Source: Thalassiosira profunda (taxonomy: Eukaryota > Bacillariophyta > Thalassiosirophyceae > Thalassiosirales > Thalassiosiraceae). Taken from it: 12,288 bases of DNA. The stretch's first letter is position 1, and each line of letters starts with the position of its first letter. Below, piece after piece: positions 7,716 to 12,288 of this stretch. The position numbers and the translations under genes were made by a program. The stretch covers positions 1 to 12,288 of the forward strand of contig JALLAP010000687.1 of NCBI GenBank assembly GCA_036939355.1, in the 5' to 3' direction. The notes under the pieces are model-generated. The model searched no databases, was not told the DNA's origin, and saw only the letters and a list, made by a program, of their open reading frames with translations.

Positions 7716-9179
7716 ATGACGGAGCCAGGCGAGCAGCTTGCTTTGGAAGACGGCGGCGAAGGGGGACGCCCGTTGGAGTCGTCGTCGGAAGGCGACGAAA
7801 CATTTTGTTGGATCTGCTTCGATGCGGGACCGAACGAATCGGGAGAACCACTGGTGCGCGATTGCTCGTGCCGGGGCACGTCGGGCCACGCCCACCTCTC
7901 CTGCATCGACGGGTGGGCGAGGCAAAAGGCCGAACATTGGGACAGCGACGACAGGAGCTACCATCCAGAATATCGTTTCTATGATTTGTTTCTGCCTTGG
8001 CTGAGGTGTTGTAAATGCAAGCAAATGTACCAGAGGCTGGTCGGTCTCGATTTGATAGACAAGCTCCTGAAATTTGTCGAGGAGAACTACCCTGACAACC
8101 CGACAATCTATCTCCATGCTCTGAAGTACAAGGTCACTGCGCTTTGGTGTGTTGGTATGCTGGAGGAGGCAAAACGCAAAGCAGAGTTCATACTATCCAA
8201 TGTCGGGCAGTTGAAGGAAGAAATGGGGACGTTGTCGGACGAGCTCCTTTCTGTGGAAGGCGCTACGTACAATGATCTTGGCAATTTCATGTTCATTTCC
8301 AGGTCCGGAACGACGGTAGAAACCGAACAGATGACATGTGCACGGATGGCTGTCGAGTACTTCGAGAAAGCATTGGCCGCTAAACGAGCCACGGCGCTTT
8401 CCGCCCGCAATGCCACCAATTATGTCGCAGATGCAGAAGCTGCAGTTGCCATTGCACACTGCAGATGCGACGGAGACGTGAAATGGGCCCTGACGGCGGT
8501 GGAAAAGTCTCGAATTTCGTACAATTCACACGTTGCTTCTCATGGACCGGGGCACCAGGATTCAATAGTCGCTGGCATGTGTCATGCTTATGGCCTTTAC
8601 TATGCGCACCGAGCACTCGAAGCCGAGAAGCTCGCGGCTGAGCTCGTTGCAATCAGCAAGCAGTATCATGGTCCCTGCAACTTTGTCACCAAAACTGCCG
8701 AGGAAGCACTGCAAATTTGCTCCGCACGGTACGCGACCATCATACCACGCAAAAACATTTATCGATACACCCCCGAGGAACAAGAAGCGTGGGGGTGCAA
8801 CGAGGACGACATTGGCGTTCTAGGATACAAGGACGATGGGACGAAAATTAGCATTGGATGCGGTCTGCGGCGTGTAGTTGGGTTCGACGAGGATGGGGCG
8901 AAATGCATTCTAGAGGGCGGCCGATATGGTACTGAAAAAGAGTGCTCGACGATCACCGTTGACTCTGAGAACGTTCGCCCGGAGTTGGGCACGCCTGTTG
9001 TATGCCACGGTCTGAAGGAATCATCTCATCTGAACGGCAAAATTGGAGAGGTCCGATCGATTGACGAAGAGAGTGGTCTCCCCGTCGTTCATTTTGCGGA
9101 TCCCGACATTGAGCCACAGTCCGTGGAAGATGGATGCATGCGCATTCTGTTTGACCTGCCGGACGAATCCGAAGAGTGA
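7716..9179 (+). CDS. RING-CH (RINGv) zinc-finger protein with TPR-like repeats
   Basis: An intronless gene of 487 residues. A C4HC3 RING-CH finger occupies residues 31-101: C31-x2-C34, C50-x-C52, H60-x2-C63 and C98-x2-C101, with the typical CSCRGTSGHAHLSC core. RING-CH domains of the MARCH type bind E2 enzymes, so E3 ubiquitin-ligase activity is likely from the family but is not shown here. No transmembrane helices follow, unlike most membrane MARCH ligases. Residues about 130-340 are helical and TPR-like (YFEKALAAK, then SHGPGHQDSI, which resembles the kinesin-light-chain type of repeat) and probably bind partners. Residues 425-482 form a small beta-rich module (VVCHGLKESSHLNGKIGEV, then VVHF) found at the end of related Thalassiosira proteins. 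The ATG has A at -3. The gene follows the LRR gene in the same direction, 549 bp away, with a related upstream block. Confidence 0.9.
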   Translation: MTEPGEQLALEDGGEGGRPLESSSEGDETFCWICFDAGPNESGEPLVRDCSCRGTSGHAHLSCIDGWARQKAEHWDSDDRSYHPEYRFYDLFLPWLRCCKCKQMYQRLVGLDLIDKLLKFVEENYPDNPTIYLHALKYKVTALWCVGMLEEAKRKAEFILSNVGQLKEEMGTLSDELLSVEGATYNDLGNFMFISRSGTTVETEQMTCARMAVEYFEKALAAKRATALSARNATNYVADAEAAVAIAHCRCDGDVKWALTAVEKSRISYNSHVASHGPGHQDSIVAGMCHAYGLYYAHRALEAEKLAAELVAISKQYHGPCNFVTKTAEEALQICSARYATIIPRKNIYRYTPEEQEAWGCNEDDIGVLGYKDDGTKISIGCGLRRVVGFDEDGAKCILEGGRYGTEKECSTITVDSENVRPELGTPVVCHGLKESSHLNGKIGEVRSIDEESGLPVVHFADPDIEPQSVEDGCMRILFDLPDESEE

Positions 9180-9546
9180 GAAAGGTGCTCATTTGCCGAT
9201 GCGCGCCCCGGGCACAAACGAGGACAATCATAGATGATTGGTGCGTTGTGCGGGACCGACCGGCGAGGAGCCCCGCACGAAGACGAAAATACATCATCGT
9301 ATGCGCCTATCTAGATACTTGTTATTTAGACATTACATTACGACGCACATCCCACTGCCCCAGCCTCCTGCTAGGAATATTGCACTCATAGTTCAGGGGC
9401 AGATTCGTCGTGTCCACGGGACCGACAGTGGACGAAGCCGATCAATTTCATCTTCCAACGGCGATCTGTTCTGCAACCAGCGCGCCGCAAAAGCCACGCC
9501 CAGCCATCCGATTTCTCCCACTTCGATCATCTCGTTCCTCAAATGA
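9180..9546. other. Convergent intergenic region
   Basis: This lies between the stop codon of the RING-CH gene and the stop codon of the leftward plastid gene, so it holds two 3' untranslated regions facing each other. It is somewhat A+T-richer around 9290-9350. I see no supported gene, RNA or repeat in it. Confidence 0.6.
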
Positions 9547-10744
9547 TTACGGCGACGATCCTCCTCCCCCCGGCAGAATCTGGTCGGCAATCCCCGCCGC
9601 CGCCCCCACCATGCTCCCCAAATCGCCCTCCAAATCCTGCTGCTCCAAGAAACCGTCGGGCAATTCCAAATCACTAAAGTCGTACACCTCGTCCGGCCGC
9701 GGAATGAATCCCCAATTCATGTACTGATCGCGAATCACGACGTCCCCCTTGAGGATGAGGGTGGCGCTCACGGCAAAAATCAAGGCCATGACGCACGCCG
9801 TTTGGAACACGGCTCCGGGGGTCGGAAACCGCGTGTTCGCCAGCTCCTCCTGAATTTGCTCCAAGAACGGCATGTTGGCAATCTTGTCAATCTCCGCCTG
9901 CTCCTCCGGCGTCAGCTCGTCCGTCCCATCCTCGATAAACTTTTCTCCAAATCCGCTCAAATCCAGCATCTGGTCCGGCGTCGCAGAAGCGCTCCCGGCC
10001 ATGGCCCTTTGGGTCGCCTCCTCGATGGCCTTCTTCGTGGCGACGCTCTTTTCGAACCCCTCCTCGGACGCGCGGGCGCGAATCTTGGCGCGCATGTCGT
10101 CGTACTGGTCCCGCTTGGCGTTGAATTCCTCCTCGTCCTGCGGGGGATGATATGGTGTGAGAGGAGACACGACGATTAATCATTTCATCCCGTCTTCGTT
10201 CTAAACAGTCTTCACACACCACTCCCATCACATAAACAGAGACTCACCTCCTTGGTCAGCCCCGTCGTCAATCCCTCCTCGACCCGTCGCCGATTTTCAT
10301 CTTCCTTGATCTTCGCCTGCGCCTCGCTGAAGTCCAGAATCATCTCGTCTGTTTTTAGTTGGGGTGGTTGATGTGGTGAATCAGTGGTGAGCAAGCGTGA
10401 GTGAGAGCCATGCAAATATCGCCGCCAAAAAGCAGTCGTTGCACCCCCCACATAACAAATCAGCCAATCAGGTCGATCGTCTCACCCTCTCCTTCCTCCT
10501 CGTCCTGACCCCTATCAAAGCTGTCCTCCTTGCGGGTCTTGCGCGTCGGCGTCATCCGCTGCGCCATTTGCAATTTGGTGGAGCCTCCGCGCGCCTCCGC
10601 CGAGCGCAGCGAGGCTAAGCCTATTCTTCGGACCCCGCCCGCGGTGGCAGACGGAGAGGTGATTGGTGGGGAGAAGGCGCCGACGCCCCCCGCGAGCGCC
10701 GCGAGGGCGAGGAGGCCGCGGCGGAGGGTTGCTGCGGCGCCCAT
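9547..10744 (-). CDS. Plastid-targeted single-span membrane protein, SecE-like
   Basis: There are three exons: 10744-10486, 10348-10248 and 10137-9547. Intron 1 is 137 bp (GTGAGA...AACAG, phase 1) and intron 2 is 110 bp (GTGAGT...CCGCAG, phase 0). The product has 316 residues. It starts with a signal peptide (LLALAALAGGVGA) followed by F24, the bipartite plastid-targeting motif of diatoms. A basic transit-like stretch with Ser/Thr runs to about residue 70. The middle (88-210) is charged and helical. One membrane helix lies at about 229-249 (AVFQTACVMALIFAVSATLI). Just before it, ELANTRFPTPGAVFQT (218-233) resembles the SecE signature ELxxVxWPtxxEVxxT, with F in place of W. If it is SecE, it would be the small subunit of the thylakoid Sec translocon. 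The 67-residue tail after the helix is unusual for SecE. Targeting and exon structure are strong; the SecE identity is tentative. Confidence 0.85.
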
Positions 10745-11058
10745 GGTTGCTGTCTTGTGGAGCAGAGAGGGGTTAAGTTAGTGCGTCACCCTATTTACAA
10801 TATGTACACGTGGAACTTAGCGATAACTTCTCTTGCGAAGGTTGGAGGGTTGGGTGTCTTTTTTCTACAGGCTCCCTCCAAAATATATTAATTCCTCAAT
10901 ACGTGAAAATACTAATTCCGCTGTAAAAATTTGCCTCCCCGTGGAGCCTCAAGCGAGCAAATCTTGTTGGCTTTTTTTGTTGAGCTTGCCTTTTTGCTCT
11001 TTGGATTCGCGACATCACCCTCCTGCCCCTCTTCAGACTGCACATCGACGCGAGAGCC
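10745..11058. promoter_or_regulatory. Bidirectional promoter between two plastid-protein genes
   Basis: 314 bp separate the two divergent start codons. The interval is A+T-richer than the coding DNA, with AATATATTAATT near 10880-10891 and a T run near 10972-10978. CACGTG at 10807-10812 is a palindromic E/G-box core that binds bHLH or bZIP factors in many eukaryotes, and a half-site ATACGTGA lies near 10898. Both downstream products carry plastid-targeting presequences, so coordinated control is plausible but unproven. Confidence 0.5.
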
Positions 11059-12288
11059 ATGACGCCCTCCTCCTCCGCCCGGCGCGGCGCCGCGGCCCTC
11101 GCCGTGGCCGCCTTCTGCGTCGCCCCCGCCCATTCCTTCGCCCCCAACCCGCTCCACAGCACCCAACAAATCACTCACACCCACCCGGAAGCCTCCCCCA
11201 CCGCCCTGCACATCATCGGCCCCATGATCCGGCGCATGCGCGAGGGGAACGCCCAGAAGAACGCCCCCATGGCCTCCACCACGGAATTCAAATCGGAAGC
11301 CCCCGGCTTGAGGGTCGGCGAGGGGGCGTGGAAGTGGCCCCCCGTCTGGCCGTACGACGGCAATTTCTTCAAGCGCCGGGTCGAATTGGACGCCAAGTCG
11401 AAAAACAATCGGTTGGATCCGATGAGCCTGATGGGGGGCGGGGCGGCGGGAGCTGCGGTGGGCGAAACTGCGGAGGGAGGGGAGAATGCGACGAATGCGG
11501 AGCTGTTCGACAGTTTGGCGTGGTGGGAGGGGCAGAAGGATGTCGGGACGGGGCTGGACGAACGGGTGGCCGAGAGGATCGAAAAGTGAGTTTAGGTTTG
11601 TGGATTGCGGGTGTTGGATTCATGGGGTATCATGCCACTGTTCGTTTGTTGCGCGGTACTATTTCTGAACTGGAACTGCAAAGAGAGGGCGGAGATGTTA
11701 CACGCATCATGTCTCACCATCTTCCAACTGACCTGATACTTTGCAACGCATCCGCAGCCACTACTCGTTCTACCTCCGCGACGGGATGTCCGTCCTCGAG
11801 CTCGGCGCGGCCGAGAAATCCTACCTCCCCCCGGACCTCAAGCTCAACAAGCACGTGGGCGTGGGCGCCGTGAAATCGCAGATGGAGGCCAATCCCAGCA
11901 TCGGCGAGTCGCTCGTGGTGGATTTGAACGACGTCGTGGACGACGAGGGCGTGAACAGCGCGGAGTTCGCGGCGCTGTGCGACGGGGAATTCGACGCCGT
12001 GATTATGGCGAATACCATCGACTTTCTGAATCATCCGCGCGAGGTGTTCAAGTGAGTGCCATGCAATGGTTATCGTTGTATTGCTCGTCGTATCATCATA
12101 TGTTCGGACAATTTGGCTCACATTCAACCCTTCATACTCTTCTTCCCCTTGCAGATCGTCGTGGCGCGCGCTCAAGCCCGGCGGGATCATGATCGTGCCG
12201 TTTCTGGCCAAGGACGCCTACGTCGACAAGTTCGACGAGGCCTTCACGAAGCAGTGGCGGGACATGACGGACGACCAGCACATGTGGG
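11059..12288 (+). CDS. Plastid-targeted SAM-dependent methyltransferase-like protein (3' truncated by window)
   Basis: Exons are 11059-11585, 11758-12051 and 12155 to beyond the window end. The introns are 172 bp (GTGAGT...CCGCAG) and 103 bp (GTGAGT...TTGCAG), both phase 2. The visible product is 318 residues. The N-terminus is a signal peptide followed by F27 in AHS|FAPN, the diatom plastid-import motif. Residues about 80-175 are a linker of unknown fold with WKWPPVWPYDGNFFKRR. The class I methyltransferase core follows: motif I VLELGAAEKSYLP (188-200), HVGVGA (208-213), FDAVIMANTIDFL (254-266) and the typical WRALKPGGIMIVPF (277-290). The glycine-rich loop is degenerate: ELGAAE in place of the usual DLGCGxG. 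The methylated substrate cannot be told. The ATG has G at -3. It lies divergent to the SecE-like gene. Confidence 0.85.

Noticed and set aside
6942..8117. Open frame of 391 codons on the minus strand
   Set aside because: It overlaps the ends of two well-supported plus-strand genes and the intergenic region between them, and contains no recognisable domain.
7594..10780. GGGGTTAAGTTA present both at 7594-7605 and at 10769-10780
   Set aside because: It is twelve bases only, with different surroundings and in opposite orientation relative to the genes; probably chance.
10833..11873. Open frame of 346 codons on the plus strand over the methyltransferase gene
   Set aside because: It is in another frame, runs through an intron and is Arg/Pro/His-rich. 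The overlapping frame has the presequence, splice sites and methyltransferase motifs.

Overview
The window looks like nuclear DNA of a diatom, most probably a centric diatom of the Thalassiosira type. Four things support this. Genes carry short GT-AG introns of about 70 to 170 bp. Two proteins begin with a signal peptide followed by the Phe-containing cleavage motif of complex red plastids (GA|FSPP and HS|FAPN). One gene is a BspA-type leucine-rich-repeat protein, and another is a RING-CH/TPR protein of a kind I know from large Thalassiosira families. The species call is inference; the sequence itself shows only the features.

Layout. Positions 1-1400 are repeat-rich and without a credible gene: a 21-bp minisatellite, a fold-back element of about 270 bp, a dispersed 64-92 bp repeat and a 52-bp tandem repeat. 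Positions 1744-5003 (minus) hold a two-exon gene for a protein of about 1058 residues. It has a low-complexity acidic repeat region, a long coiled coil and a C-terminal Myb/HTH-like segment, and I cannot place it in a named family. Positions 5004-6083 are a GC-rich divergent intergenic region. Then come two plus-strand intronless genes: a BspA-like LRR protein (6084-7166) and a RING-CH zinc-finger protein with TPR-like repeats (7716-9179). These two unrelated genes share a recognisable upstream sequence block. Positions 9547-10744 (minus, three exons) encode a plastid-targeted single-span membrane protein that resembles SecE. About 314 bp away, divergently, a plastid-targeted SAM-dependent methyltransferase-like gene (11059 onward, plus, three exons visible) runs off the right end.

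How they fit together. The two plastid genes are head to head and could share a promoter that contains a CACGTG box. The LRR and RING-CH genes are adjacent, have the same orientation and have related leaders, which suggests duplication or capture of one upstream module. The coiled-coil gene has no visible functional link to its neighbours. No RNA genes, CRISPR array, transposase or viral gene was seen.
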